Below are positions 19,778 to 27,722 of a stretch of 64,000 bases of DNA, in pieces. Source of the DNA: Rubrobacter indicoceani (GTDB lineage Bacteria; Actinomycetota; Rubrobacteria; Rubrobacterales; Rubrobacteraceae); contig NZ_CP031115.1 in NCBI RefSeq assembly GCF_003568865.1, positions 2,356,001 to 2,420,000 of the forward strand, written 5' to 3'. A program made the translations under genes and the position numbers. Each line of letters opens with the position of its first letter. The first letter of the stretch is position 1. The notes beneath the pieces were generated by a model. It made no database searches. It was not told the origin of the DNA and saw nothing but the letters and a program-made list of their open reading frames with translations.

Positions 19778-20041
19778 ATGGGAATCATCAGTTGGATCAT
19801 CTTCGGTCTCATAGCCGGGGTCATCGCCAAGCTCCTGATGCCGGGTCGCGACCCCGGCGGCTGCGTTATCACGATGCTGATCGGCATCGTCGGGGCGTTT
19901 GTCGGCGGCTTTCTATATGAGCTTTTGACCGGGGTTCCGCAGTACACGACCTTCGACATCCCGAGCATGATCACGGCGATCCTCGGCGCTGTAGTGGTTC
20001 TGTTCATCTACCGCCTCCTCGTAGGCCGGGCCGGGAGATAA
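19778..20041 (+). CDS. GlsB/YeaQ/YmgE-family small membrane protein
   Basis: An 87-residue integral membrane protein with three predicted spans: IISWIIFGLIAGVIAKLLMP, VITMLIGIVGAFVGGFLYEL and MITAILGAVVVLFIYRLL. The GLIAGxIAxxLMPGRDPGG motif is the transglycosylase-associated/GlsB family signature, often tied to envelope stress. The ATG at 19778 follows a weak GGAAAGAG. It is divergent from the exported protein at 19213 and converges on the subtilase gene with only 11 bases between. Confidence 0.88.
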   Translation: MGIISWIIFGLIAGVIAKLLMPGRDPGGCVITMLIGIVGAFVGGFLYELLTGVPQYTTFDIPSMITAILGAVVVLFIYRLLVGRAGR

Positions 20042-20052
20042 CCCCGGCTGAT

Positions 20053-21309
20053 CTATCTTCGGGACGCCTTTTCGGCGTCTATCCTGCCCCACCCGAAGCG
20101 CTGGTCCCTGCCGCGCGCGCCGAGGTCCGCCGCCGTCGCCTGAACGCGCTTCACGGTGGCGTTCGAACCCCGGCCCTGCCCCATCAAAACCCCGGCCAGG
20201 GCCGCCGTGTGCGGTGCGGAGAAGCTGCTGCCGGAGTAGGTCGCGTAGCCGCCCGGCACGGTCGAGTAGATATCGACCCCCGGCGCGGCCACATCTATGT
20301 AGTCGCCGTAGCTTGAATGGGACGAGGTTCTGTCCAGCGGCCCGGTGTAGGCGACGGCCATCGCCCCCGGGTAGGCCGCCGGGTAGACCGGAACACTTGT
20401 ACCGTAGTTGCCTCCGGCGGCGGTTACAACGACGCCCCGGCTCCTCGCCCGGTTTATCGCGTCCTCCTCGATGCTTTTCTCGGCCTGACTCCCAAGCGAC
20501 AGGTTCACGACCTTCGCCCCGTTATCCACGCTCCAGTTGATCGCCTGAGCGATGTCCGAGGTGTACCCGAGCAGGTCTCTGTCCAGAGCCTTCGCTGCCA
20601 GAAGCGTGCACTTCGGACACCCGCTCGCCACCCCGACCCCGTTGTTCGTCCTCGCCGCGATGATGCCCGAGACAAACGTGCCGTGACCGTTCAGGTCTTC
20701 CACCGTTGCGTTGTCGTTGCGGAAGTCGTAACCGGCAACGACTTTCCCACGCAGGTCAACGTGGTTCCGTTCGATGCCGCTGTCCACGACCGCGACCCGC
20801 ACCCCGTCCCGGTAGCGTCCGTAGGTGGCCGGGAAACGAACCTTCTTTATCCCGTACTGCCGTACGAAACCGGGGTCGTTCGGGACCGCGAGGCCGCTCC
20901 TAACGTAGTTGTAGTAGACCTTCTCCACCACCGGATTCAGCTCCAGTTCGCGCTTGACCCCGGCCAGGGCCCTAGCCTCCGGGCGGGATGCGCTCTCTCT
21001 TAAACCGGAGAACTCTACAACCTGAGCATCCAGCGCGGGCAACTCTTCCTCAACCCGCACCTCCCCGAAAGAAGCCGTTCCCCGTCCCGGCTCTTCCCCG
21101 AAAAGAACGTCCTTGTCAGCGTCCTCTTTGTAGACGACGATCAACTCCCCCCGCGCTACGGGCTCCCCGGCGGGGTTGTAGCCGATCTCCTTCTCAGGCG
21201 AGGTCTCGCCCTGCGGTGAGAGCGAAGTCGCCTCGCCCGCAACGAAAACCGGCAACAGGATAACGAGAAGCGCCGCGACCATTGTAGAGAACTGCCTCCC
21301 GAGAACCAC
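20053..21309 (-). CDS. Secreted S8 subtilisin-like serine protease
   Basis: A 418-residue protein with signal peptide (STMVAALLVILLPVFVAGEA), a propeptide-like region of about 120 residues that includes ARGELIVVYKE, and a peptidase S8 domain. The triad is Asp in VAVVDSGIERNHVD (near 173), His in LNGHGTFVSGI (near 206) and Ser in YSGSSFSAPHTAAL (near 360). It has no wall anchor or C-terminal domain. I take the GTG at 21309 because GAGGAGG lies 4 bases upstream; an ATG at 21348 in the same frame lacks a site and would spoil the signal peptide. A 10-bp inverted repeat lies in the leader. Confidence 0.88.
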   Translation of the reverse strand: MVLGRQFSTMVAALLVILLPVFVAGEATSLSPQGETSPEKEIGYNPAGEPVARGELIVVYKEDADKDVLFGEEPGRGTASFGEVRVEEELPALDAQVVEFSGLRESASRPEARALAGVKRELELNPVVEKVYYNYVRSGLAVPNDPGFVRQYGIKKVRFPATYGRYRDGVRVAVVDSGIERNHVDLRGKVVAGYDFRNDNATVEDLNGHGTFVSGIIAARTNNGVGVASGCPKCTLLAAKALDRDLLGYTSDIAQAINWSVDNGAKVVNLSLGSQAEKSIEEDAINRARSRGVVVTAAGGNYGTSVPVYPAAYPGAMAVAYTGPLDRTSSHSSYGDYIDVAAPGVDIYSTVPGGYATYSGSSFSAPHTAALAGVLMGQGRGSNATVKRVQATAADLGARGRDQRFGWGRIDAEKASRR

Positions 21310-21353
21310 CGCTCCTCCTCGAAACCGAACGTACGCAGACCCTGACATAGAGG

Positions 21354-21393
21354 CGGGATGGGCGGAGAATATTAGGGGGAGAAGCCCATCCCG
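21354..21393. other. 10-bp perfect inverted repeat upstream of the subtilase gene
   Basis: CGGGATGGGC at 21354-21363 and GCCCATCCCG at 21384-21393 are exact complements around 20 bases. It lies 45-84 bases upstream of the S8 start, probably at the 5' end of its mRNA because ACGATAGT just upstream on the minus strand could be a -10. It may be an operator or a 5' stabilising stem. Confidence 0.5.
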
Positions 21394-21495
21394 GTTACGT
21401 AACTATCGTATGTTACCCCCGGCCCCTCGCAGGAGGCATCACCCAATTTACGTATTTTTTCGTCCGGAGCGGACTTTTTCAGCGAGCCCGGCCGT

Positions 21496-22182
21496 CTATC
21501 GCGAGCCGGGGTGGAATATATCCTGGAAGTGTTCGGTTACGAGCTCCTCGACCTCGGTCATCCGCACTTCACGGCCGAGTTCGCGCTCAAGGGTCGTAAC
21601 CCCGAACTCCTTTATGCCGCAGGGTGTAATACGCTCAAACCACGAGAGATCGGTAAAGACGTTCAGGGCGAAGCCGTGAGACGTTACCCAGCCCGAAGAG
21701 AACTTCACCCCGATGGCGCAGATCTTCCGCGAATCACCTCCGGTCCCGAGCCACGCGCCAGTGTAGTCGGGGTGTCTCCAGGCCGAGAGCCCGTAGTCCG
21801 AGAGCGTCCGGATAACGACCTCCTCAAGGTCGCGCAGGTACTTGTGAGTGTCCTTTGTGTGGAGCCTGATGATCGGGTACCCGACCAGCTGCCCCGGCCC
21901 GTGAAAGGTCGCATCGCCGCCCCGGTCGCTCCAGAAAACCTCCGCCCCGACCGACCTTAGGTGGCTCTCCCCCGCCCCGAGGTTCGACGCGTCCTCACCA
22001 GCCGAGCGCCCGACCGTATAGACCGGATGATGCTCCAGCAGGTACAGCGTATCCGGCACCTCGTCGCGCTTCCTGAGCCGCACCATCTCCCTCTGCATCT
22101 CCCAGGCCCCGGCATATGGCGTCAGGCCGGGCAGTCGCCGCACGTCGAGCTTCGATGAGCCGGGCTTTTTTTCTTCGATCAC
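21496..22182 (-). CDS. lipB: Octanoyltransferase LipB
   Basis: A 228-residue enzyme that moves octanoyl from acyl-carrier protein to the lipoyl domains of E2 and GcvH. Motifs are LEHHPVYTVGRSAG, RGGDATFHGPGQLVGYPI, the catalytic Lys in KICAIGVKFSSG and the Cys in ITPCGIKEFG. The GTG start at 22182 overlaps the upstream stop in GTGA and follows GGGGGAGGAG, so it is coupled to the nitronate monooxygenase gene. In-frame open sequence further upstream is antisense-like and is not part of the gene. Confidence 0.93.
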   Translation of the reverse strand: MIEEKKPGSSKLDVRRLPGLTPYAGAWEMQREMVRLRKRDEVPDTLYLLEHHPVYTVGRSAGEDASNLGAGESHLRSVGAEVFWSDRGGDATFHGPGQLVGYPIIRLHTKDTHKYLRDLEEVVIRTLSDYGLSAWRHPDYTGAWLGTGGDSRKICAIGVKFSSGWVTSHGFALNVFTDLSWFERITPCGIKEFGVTTLERELGREVRMTEVEELVTEHFQDIFHPGSR

Positions 22183-23171
22183 GTCTGCTCCTCCCCCTCG
22201 TCCGAAAAAAGCGAGGCCACACCTTTCAGTTGCTCCTCGGCCTCCCGAACGAGGCGTTCCAGAACCTCTCCGGCTCCCGGGATGTCGTCTATCAGGCCGA
22301 CGGCCTGCCCCGCGTAGAGGTAAGGGGGCTCTTCTCTCTGCGGACCAGCGAACCGCCCGCGAGCCGCATCGAGGTCGGAGGCGAGCTCGTCCTCCCGGCC
22401 ATGCCATTTCTCGGTGAAGTCGTTCTGTATGGCGCGTCCGGGGAACTCCTCCGGCCAGGGAATGCCCTGCACGAGATCGAAAACCCGGGTGTGTACGGTG
22501 TCCGTGTCCCGGGCGGCGAGAAGCTTCCGCTTCGCCGCGCCGGAGCCGAGTGATTCCCTGGTAGCCGAGAAGCGCGTCCCGACCCACGCCCCCGCCGCGC
22601 CCATCGCAAGCGACCCCGCTACACCTCGACCGGTTGCGATGCCGCCCGCCGCCACTACGGGGATTCCGTACCCGGCACCGACCTCAAGAACCTCCTGAAG
22701 CAGCACCATCGTTCCTACGGAGCCCGTGTGCCCGCCCGCGTCCGTCCCCTGAGCCACCAGCACATCTACTCCGGCCTCCGCCGCCTCGACCGCCCGTGCG
22801 TGGTTCTGCACCTGATTGAAAAGCAAGACGCCTCTCTCACGTACCTCTCCGGCAAACGGCGCGGGGGAACCGAAGGAGAGCGATACCGCAGCGGGCCTCT
22901 GAGCGAGCGTCGCCTCCAGAAGTTCCGGGCGATCCTCGACGGCCCAGGTCATCAGACCGAGTCCGAAGGGGTCTCCGTCGGCGGTCTTCCGGGCGAGTTC
23001 CGACTGTTCGCGGATAAACTCCGCGGTGGCCGCACCCGAGACTCCGATCATACCGAGGCCACCCGCCCGGCTCACCGCGCCGGCAAGCTCCCCGCCCGAC
23101 CACCCGGCCATCGGGGCGCATACAATCGGAGATCGAAGGCCGAGCAGGCGCGTGAGGTCGGTCCGTATCAT
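22179..23171 (-). CDS. Nitronate monooxygenase family FMN enzyme
   Basis: A 330-residue TIM-barrel flavoprotein. SPIVCAPMAGWSGGELAGAV, GLGMIG, QGTDAGGHTG (with the conserved His) and VVAAGGIATGRGV with GAAGAWVGTRF are the FMN-binding and catalytic landmarks. It oxidises nitronates to carbonyl compounds and nitrite, or acts as a related dehydrogenase. It lies between lipA (19 bases upstream) and lipB (4-base overlap), an operon position that hints at a role linked to lipoate or acyl metabolism, but that is inference only. Confidence 0.88.
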   Translation of the reverse strand: MIRTDLTRLLGLRSPIVCAPMAGWSGGELAGAVSRAGGLGMIGVSGAATAEFIREQSELARKTADGDPFGLGLMTWAVEDRPELLEATLAQRPAAVSLSFGSPAPFAGEVRERGVLLFNQVQNHARAVEAAEAGVDVLVAQGTDAGGHTGSVGTMVLLQEVLEVGAGYGIPVVAAGGIATGRGVAGSLAMGAAGAWVGTRFSATRESLGSGAAKRKLLAARDTDTVHTRVFDLVQGIPWPEEFPGRAIQNDFTEKWHGREDELASDLDAARGRFAGPQREEPPYLYAGQAVGLIDDIPGAGEVLERLVREAEEQLKGVASLFSDEGEEQT

Positions 23172-23190
23172 GGTCCGTGAGACGCCCGGT

Positions 23191-24228
23191 CTAGGCGCTC
23201 GCGCCGCTCGTTACACCAGAAGCGACACCGCGCCTCGCGTCTTCGGTCTGCTCGTGAGCGTGGTACGACGACCTCACGAGCGGCCCGCTCTCGACGTGGG
23301 AGAAGCCCATCTCAAAGCCCGTCTTCCGGTACTCCGCAAACTCCTTCGGGGTTGCGTAGCGCACCATCGGCAGGTGGTTCTCGCTCGGCCGGAGGTACTG
23401 ACCTATGGTGAGGATGTCCACGTCGTGGTCGCGGAGGTCCTGCATCGTCTGGATGACCTCCTCGCGCACCTCGCCGAGGCCGAGCATAAACCCGCTCTTC
23501 GTCAAGCCCTCGGGGTTGAGCGACTTGGCGTACCGGAGCACCTCCAACGAACGCCGGTACTTGGCCTGCGGACGCACGGCTGCATAGAGACGCGGCACGG
23601 TCTCGATATTGTGGTTGAAGGTGTCCGGTCTTGCGTCTATGACCGTCTGGACGGACTCGGGGCGGCCCTTGAAGTCCGGCGTCAGAACTTCGACGGCGCA
23701 GCCGGGGACTTCCTCGCGGATGGCCCGGATCGTCGCGGCGAAGATGCCCGATCCGCCGTCCAGTTGCTCGTCGCGGTTGACGGAAGTTATGACCGCGTGC
23801 TTGAGCCCCATCTGCTTTGCCGCGTCGGCGACGCGGCGGGGCTCGTCCAGATCCAGCTCGGTCGGCTTGCCGGTCAGGACGGCGCAGAAGCCGCAGGACC
23901 GCGTACAGACGTTGCCGAGGATCATGAACGTCGCGGTCCGGTTGTTCCAGCACTCCCCGATGTTCGGGCAGCGGGCCTCCTCGCAGACCGTGTGCAGGCT
24001 CATGCCGCGCATGGTTTCCTTGATCTCCCGGTAACCCGGGCTGTCCGGGGCTTTGGCCTTGAGCCATTCCGGCCTGCCGTGTTTGCCGCGTTCCTGCTTG
24101 AACGGCAGGTACTCGGTCGGGGTGCCGTCCGGCGACGCCGAGACCGACGAACCTTCCCACATGTGCTTCATCGTGAAGGCTTTGGCCCCGCCTTCCATGA
24201 CCTGGACGGCTATTTTCTTTCGAGTCAT
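23191..24228 (-). CDS. lipA: Lipoyl synthase LipA
   Basis: A 345-residue radical-SAM enzyme that inserts two sulfurs into the octanoyl chain. The auxiliary cluster cysteines are in [12 protein letters not shown] and the SAM cluster is [37 protein letters not shown] and [10 protein letters not shown] are LipA hallmarks. An N-terminal extension of about 65 residues precedes the core, and a Gly/Ser/Ala tail follows the last domain. AGGAGA is 6 bases before the ATG. It is the first gene of lipA-NMO-lipB and supports the E2 at 4489. Confidence 0.95.
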   Translation of the reverse strand: MTRKKIAVQVMEGGAKAFTMKHMWEGSSVSASPDGTPTEYLPFKQERGKHGRPEWLKAKAPDSPGYREIKETMRGMSLHTVCEEARCPNIGECWNNRTATFMILGNVCTRSCGFCAVLTGKPTELDLDEPRRVADAAKQMGLKHAVITSVNRDEQLDGGSGIFAATIRAIREEVPGCAVEVLTPDFKGRPESVQTVIDARPDTFNHNIETVPRLYAAVRPQAKYRRSLEVLRYAKSLNPEGLTKSGFMLGLGEVREEVIQTMQDLRDHDVDILTIGQYLRPSENHLPMVRYATPKEFAEYRKTGFEMGFSHVESGPLVRSSYHAHEQTEDARRGVASGVTSGASA

Positions 24229-24306
24229 TCCGGTTCTCCTGTTCGCATCGGAGATTACCCTCCTATATTAACCTAAGAGCCGATCCCGGTCGTTCTCTCT
24301 GACACA

Positions 24307-24714
24307 ATGGTTCACACCGGAAACGAGGATACCTTGAGCAGACTTCGCCGCTTCGCCCCGATCGCGCTCGCAGTCCTTTTCGCGACAAGCGGCGTAGCGC
24401 ACTTCCTTAAACCCGAAACTTTTACCGGGCTGGTCCCGCGCATCGTCCCGGTCTCCCCCGAAACCGTTGTCTACGCAAGCGGTGCGGTCGAACTCATCCT
24501 GGCCGCCGGGCTTTTCGCGAAACACCGCCACTCCGGCCTTGCGAGCGCGGTGTTCCTGATCGCCCTCCTCCCCGCACACGTTCAGATGCTGCTCGATTTC
24601 CAGAGAGAGTACGGTGCGTATTCGCTGCCGACCGCGATAGCCTGGGCTCGCCTGCCGCTGCAACTCGCTCTTATCTGGGCGGCTCTGCAGGTCAACCACC
24701 GGGGAAGCGACTGA
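24307..24714 (+). CDS. DoxX-like membrane protein
   Basis: A 135-residue protein with about four membrane spans: APIALAVLFATSGVAHFL, YASGAVELILAAGLF, AVFLIALLPAHVQMLL and LPLQLALIWAALQV. The small four-helix layout with GVAHFLKPETF matches DoxX/DoxD-like proteins. The start is uncertain: ATG at 24307 has no ribosome site, while an in-frame TTG at 24334 follows GAGGATACC. It converges on the next gene with a 23-base overlap. The function is unknown; some relatives take part in thiosulfate or redox metabolism. Confidence 0.72.
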   Translation: MVHTGNEDTLSRLRRFAPIALAVLFATSGVAHFLKPETFTGLVPRIVPVSPETVVYASGAVELILAAGLFAKHRHSGLASAVFLIALLPAHVQMLLDFQREYGAYSLPTAIAWARLPLQLALIWAALQVNHRGSD

Positions 24715-25309
24715 CCACACCCAGCGCGGACAGCGGCAGCAGGACCAACCCGAACCCCCTCTCGGACGTAAACCCTTCGTAGGAGAAAGTTCCACGCCCG
24801 GTGTCAAAGACGATGCATCGGTCCCGGCTCTGCGGGCGGTTTGGGTCGTAGACAAAGACCCGGACTTCCCCGGCGGAGCGTTCGACCCGGTACGGTGCAA
24901 CGGCGTGAGACTTCCCCGCGCACTTCAGAAAATTCAAGCTCATGTCCGGACCAAAGCAGACAATGTGCGGGTCCGTGGAACCCGCGACCCGCAGCCGCCG
25001 GACGGCGAACTCCGGCCCCCCGCCCCGACTCCGGAGCCAGTACCTCGCCACCGCGACCAGCGCGGGGGGCCGGAACTGCTTCAGGTGCAGGCGGGAGAGA
25101 TGATCTATAAGGGACGGCGTGGGTTCGAGCCGGGATGCATCCCCGACCGAGCCGGAGAGCGCGGCCACGACCATCCCGAAACAAAGCCCGCGTCCGATAA
25201 ACGGCGCCGCCAGCCGCCCGACGACGCTCTCCCCGCCGGGCTTCGCGCCGAGCGGGTTCCGAAACGCAAAGCCGTGTCGCACCGGGTCGAAGTCGGCGGA
25301 TCGTTTCAC
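24692..25309 (-). CDS. Papain-like/C39-type protein of unknown role
   Basis: A 205-residue protein. FDPVRHGFAFRNP, then GRGLCFGMVVAAL, then KSHAVAPYRV and VRVFVYDPNRP follow the order Cys, His, Asp seen in a family of C39-like cysteine hydrolase domains whose members read GLCxGM...HxVxxYG...YDPNxP. Cys in GLCFGM, His in KSHAVAPY and Asp in VYDPN would be the catalytic set. This is a pattern match, not a proven family. There is no signal peptide; the start is GTG at 25309 without a clear ribosome site. It overlaps the DoxX gene end by 23 bases. Confidence 0.6.
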   Translation of the reverse strand: MKRSADFDPVRHGFAFRNPLGAKPGGESVVGRLAAPFIGRGLCFGMVVAALSGSVGDASRLEPTPSLIDHLSRLHLKQFRPPALVAVARYWLRSRGGGPEFAVRRLRVAGSTDPHIVCFGPDMSLNFLKCAGKSHAVAPYRVERSAGEVRVFVYDPNRPQSRDRCIVFDTGRGTFSYEGFTSERGFGLVLLPLSALGVVSRFPGG

Positions 25310-25494
25310 CGGGCGAGCGGCAAAGAGAAGAAGTTCAAAGTAGCCGACCCTAAGAAAGCCGGCTTTAAAAGAGCCGTTACAGGTTCGCAGCTCTCAAGCC
25401 AACCCTGCAACCCGAAACCGACGAGGGGTCGGGGAATGAAACCCCTGTGGCTCCACTCCCCGACCTCCGGGAACAAACCTAACCTACGCACGCT

Positions 25495-26028
25495 CTATGC
25501 CTTTTCGGAGTTCCTCTCGCCGGGGTCCTGCTCCTCGCCGCCCTGCACCCGGACGTCCTTCTCGGTGGAGCCGGAGCTTTCTATCTGAATTTTCTTCGGC
25601 TCCCGAACCGCCGCCGCACCCTGAATGGTGGCCTCGAGGATCCCGTTTTCGAAGCGGGCGCTGATCGCCCCTTCGTCTATCCCCTCGGGCAGCTGCAGGC
25701 TCCTCCTGAACGTTCCGGAACGCCGCTCCCGCACAAGGTAACCGCCGCGCTCCTCTTCATGCTCCTCTTCGCGCTTGCCCGAGATGGTCAGAACGCCGTT
25801 GTGTACCGTCATGTCCACGTCCTCGGGCTTCGCACCCGGCAACTCAGCCCGGACGACGAGGTCGCCTTCTTTCTGTACTACGTCTATCATCGGCGACCAC
25901 TCGCCTGCCTGTGACCGCTGCGCAGAACCGTTCCCCTGCCGCACAAGACCACCGAACATCTGATCGAAAAGCCGGTTTACCTCGCTCTGCACATCGTAGA
26001 AACCCCGGCCCCTGTACGGACTCAACAT
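25495..26028 (-). CDS. Hsp20/alpha-crystallin small heat-shock protein
   Basis: A 177-residue holdase chaperone. After the N-terminal arm (MLSPYRGRGFYDVQSEVNRL) the alpha-crystallin domain covers about residues 48-135, with VRAELPGAKPEDVDMTVHNG, LTISGKREEE, GTFRRSLQLPEGID and ARFENGILEATI. The I-x-I-type motif is replaced by KKIQIE near the C terminus, followed by a charged tail. GGGAGG is 7 bases before the ATG. A near-consensus promoter lies upstream at 26138-26166. Confidence 0.92.
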   Translation of the reverse strand: MLSPYRGRGFYDVQSEVNRLFDQMFGGLVRQGNGSAQRSQAGEWSPMIDVVQKEGDLVVRAELPGAKPEDVDMTVHNGVLTISGKREEEHEEERGGYLVRERRSGTFRRSLQLPEGIDEGAISARFENGILEATIQGAAAVREPKKIQIESSGSTEKDVRVQGGEEQDPGERNSEKA

Positions 26029-26137
26029 GCTGATGCCTCCCTTTCTCTGTTTCTATCCTGCACCCCTCACTAACTTGCGTTTTGGATCTCCCCTGCCGCA
26101 TCACCCCTCTCTAAAAAACCCCGCTACCTTTGCCTGT

Positions 26138-26166
26138 ATTTTATTTTCGCTCTTTTTTTGTGTCAA
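26138..26166 (-). promoter_or_regulatory. Near-consensus housekeeping promoter for hsp20
   Basis: Read on the minus strand: TTGACA (26161-26166), 17-base spacer, TAAAAT (26138-26143). The -35 is the second member of a TTGAGT-TTAC-TTGACA direct repeat. Transcription would start near 26131 with a leader of about 100 bases. No CIRCE or perfect HAIR inverted repeat is present. Confidence 0.75.
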
Positions 26167-26238
26167 GTAAACTCAACTAAAATAATTTAAAATAGCCAAA
26201 AAACTACAAAAATCATGTGTAGAGAAAGAGGCTGGACA

Positions 26239-26976
26239 GTGAGAGGATCGGATCTCATAGGGGCTGAGGAAGTTGCGGGGTTGATGGGGGTTGAGGTTTC
26301 GACGGTCTGGCGGTGGTGTCGGGAGGGTCGGTTGCCGTGTCTGAAGGCCGGCAAGCACTGGCGGGTACGTCGGGAGGCGATGGAGGAGTTTCTGAGGCAG
26401 AGTGAGCGTCCGACTACGCTTCTGGAGCGGTTGCAGTCGTTTTTCCAGGCTTCGGATAACGTTCTTACCGTGGCTCAGGATGCGGGTCTTCTGCAGCGGC
26501 TGGACGCTGCTTTTTTTCGGGCCGGGGAGGCTCGGGGGGCGTTGTTGATCAAGTTTTACGGTGGCGGGGATGCGGAGCCGGAGGTGCTGCGAAAGCGGTT
26601 GAAGGGGGATCGGCTCGATGTCGAGCGGCTGGAGCGGGAGGGTCGGTTCTTTTTCAGGGAGCAGAGCCAATCGCCGGAAGAGCGCGGTGAGGAGGTCCGG
26701 CGGATCGTAAAAGAACACGGGGTCGGGCAGGACGTTTGGGTGTCCTTTGACTGGTCCGGCCAGACCAGCTTCGAGAAGACCCTCGAGGGGCAGCGGGAGC
26801 TTAGACGGTCGGTCGGTACCAGGCGTCTCGTCATAAAGACCGCCGTGCTCGACGCCGCTATCGACGGGCTGCCTTCCGAGACGCTCAGGCAGGCCCAGAG
26901 TTCCCACTCGGGCACTATCTGGGCCTCCGACAGCGGTCTGTCCCTGAGCCGTCGCGTGCCGATGCCGCCCGCATGA
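26239..26976 (+). CDS. Excisionase-type HTH protein with MEDS/DcmR-like C-terminal domain
   Basis: About 245 residues. The N terminus is a MerR/excisionase HTH_17 domain (LIGAEEVAGLMGVEVSTVWR then EGRLPCLKAGKHWRV). The rest (LLERLQSFFQASDNVLTVAQ, DRLDVERLEREGRFFFREQS and DVWVSFDWSG) loosely resembles MEDS/DcmR sensory domains; that part is a weak inference. The GTG at 26239 follows AGAGG; an ATG at 26215 is an alternative. It is divergent from hsp20 across an AT-rich promoter region and ends next to a decayed gene, so it may be a recent arrival. Confidence 0.7.
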   Translation: MRGSDLIGAEEVAGLMGVEVSTVWRWCREGRLPCLKAGKHWRVRREAMEEFLRQSERPTTLLERLQSFFQASDNVLTVAQDAGLLQRLDAAFFRAGEARGALLIKFYGGGDAEPEVLRKRLKGDRLDVERLEREGRFFFREQSQSPEERGEEVRRIVKEHGVGQDVWVSFDWSGQTSFEKTLEGQRELRRSVGTRRLVIKTAVLDAAIDGLPSETLRQAQSSHSGTIWASDSGLSLSRRVPMPPA

Positions 26977-27039
26977 AGCCGGAGAACACCCGGCGAGGCC
27001 TTTCGGGAGTTCGTTCTCTACCTCGTCCTTGCAACCCGG

Positions 27040-27264
27040 TGTCGGAGCGACAACCGTCGGGATCAACTCCGGTCGTCCGAAGCGGATCAGGACAAAGACC
27101 GAGGCTCCCTCAGCTATCCCGATAAGCTGGAACCGCCGCCAGACCTCTACATGGTCTGTAGCGCCGGGCGGCATCGCGGGAAGCATCGCCGAGGCGCGGA
27201 AGAGATGGACGACGGCGACGATCAGGGCAACCGAAGTCTCCGCCGAAACCGCCGGTCTGCTCAT
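27040..27264 (-). pseudogene. Truncated small membrane-protein gene
   Basis: From the ATG at 27264 the minus strand reads MSRPAVSAETSVALIVAVVH, then SAMLPAMPPG, EVWRRFQLIGIAEGASVFVL and GRPELIPTVVA, the first half of a small multi-span membrane protein with GGGGAG before the start. After about 27040 the frame stays open, but the sequence becomes hydrophilic antisense of the HTH gene and the expected second membrane half is missing. I read this as a gene cut by a rearrangement. Confidence in decay is moderate because no intact relative can be compared here. Confidence 0.5.
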
Positions 27265-27324
27265 GCGAAGTCGCTCCCCACTTTCTCGATCCGCGAGTGC
27301 ATGGGACGCGCCGCCGCCGGGCGG

Positions 27325-27612
27325 TCAGGTCAGAGAGCGAAACTCCGTAACTTTATATTCCACAACCGCCGCAGAGAGTATCGTGGCTCTCCGCTCATCG
27401 CCGGGGCCGCTGCCGCGAAACGCCCCTGCAGCCTCCTGCGACTCCCGGCGCTTGAAGGTACCGATGCGCCCGGTATCCACCAGATCAGCGGAGAAAGTGA
27501 AGTCGAGGCAGCCGGACGAACGACGAGCCTGTTCAACAACACCAGCGCAGCCCGCAAGGTACAAATCGCGCTGTTCCAGTACAACGATGGGGTGTCCAGC
27601 GACGATGATCAC
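27325..27612 (-). CDS. Antibiotic-biosynthesis-monooxygenase (ABM) fold protein
   Basis: A 95-residue ferredoxin-like dimeric alpha-beta barrel. VIIVAGHPIVVLEQRDLYLA, RSSGCLDFTFSADLVD, GRIGTFKRRESQEA and a final AAVVEYKVTEF match the ABM/putative quinol monooxygenase pattern in order and length. AAGAGG is 5 bases before the GTG at 27612; an ATG at 27657 would add 15 residues. It is downstream of lpdA on the same strand after a 110-base gap. The substrate is unknown. Confidence 0.75.
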   Translation of the reverse strand: MIIVAGHPIVVLEQRDLYLAGCAGVVEQARRSSGCLDFTFSADLVDTGRIGTFKRRESQEAAGAFRGSGPGDERRATILSAAVVEYKVTEFRSLT

Positions 27613-27722
27613 GTAAGCCTCTTCTTCGGTCAGATCTGCAAGCTCATCAAAACGCAAACCGCACCCCCCCCCTTGAATCTGGAGGAGACGCGGTTGGAAT
27701 TCTTCCGGGTTGGTGAAGCGGG

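Noticed and set aside
21462-21479. GTCCG-GAG-CGGAC followed by TTTTT on the plus strand
   Set aside because: Looks like a terminator, but no plus-strand gene precedes it; too short to call a small-RNA end.
26173-27040. The rest of the long minus-strand frame beginning at 27264
   Set aside because: It is antisense to the HTH gene and Pro/Leu/Thr-rich; only its first 75 residues look like a protein.
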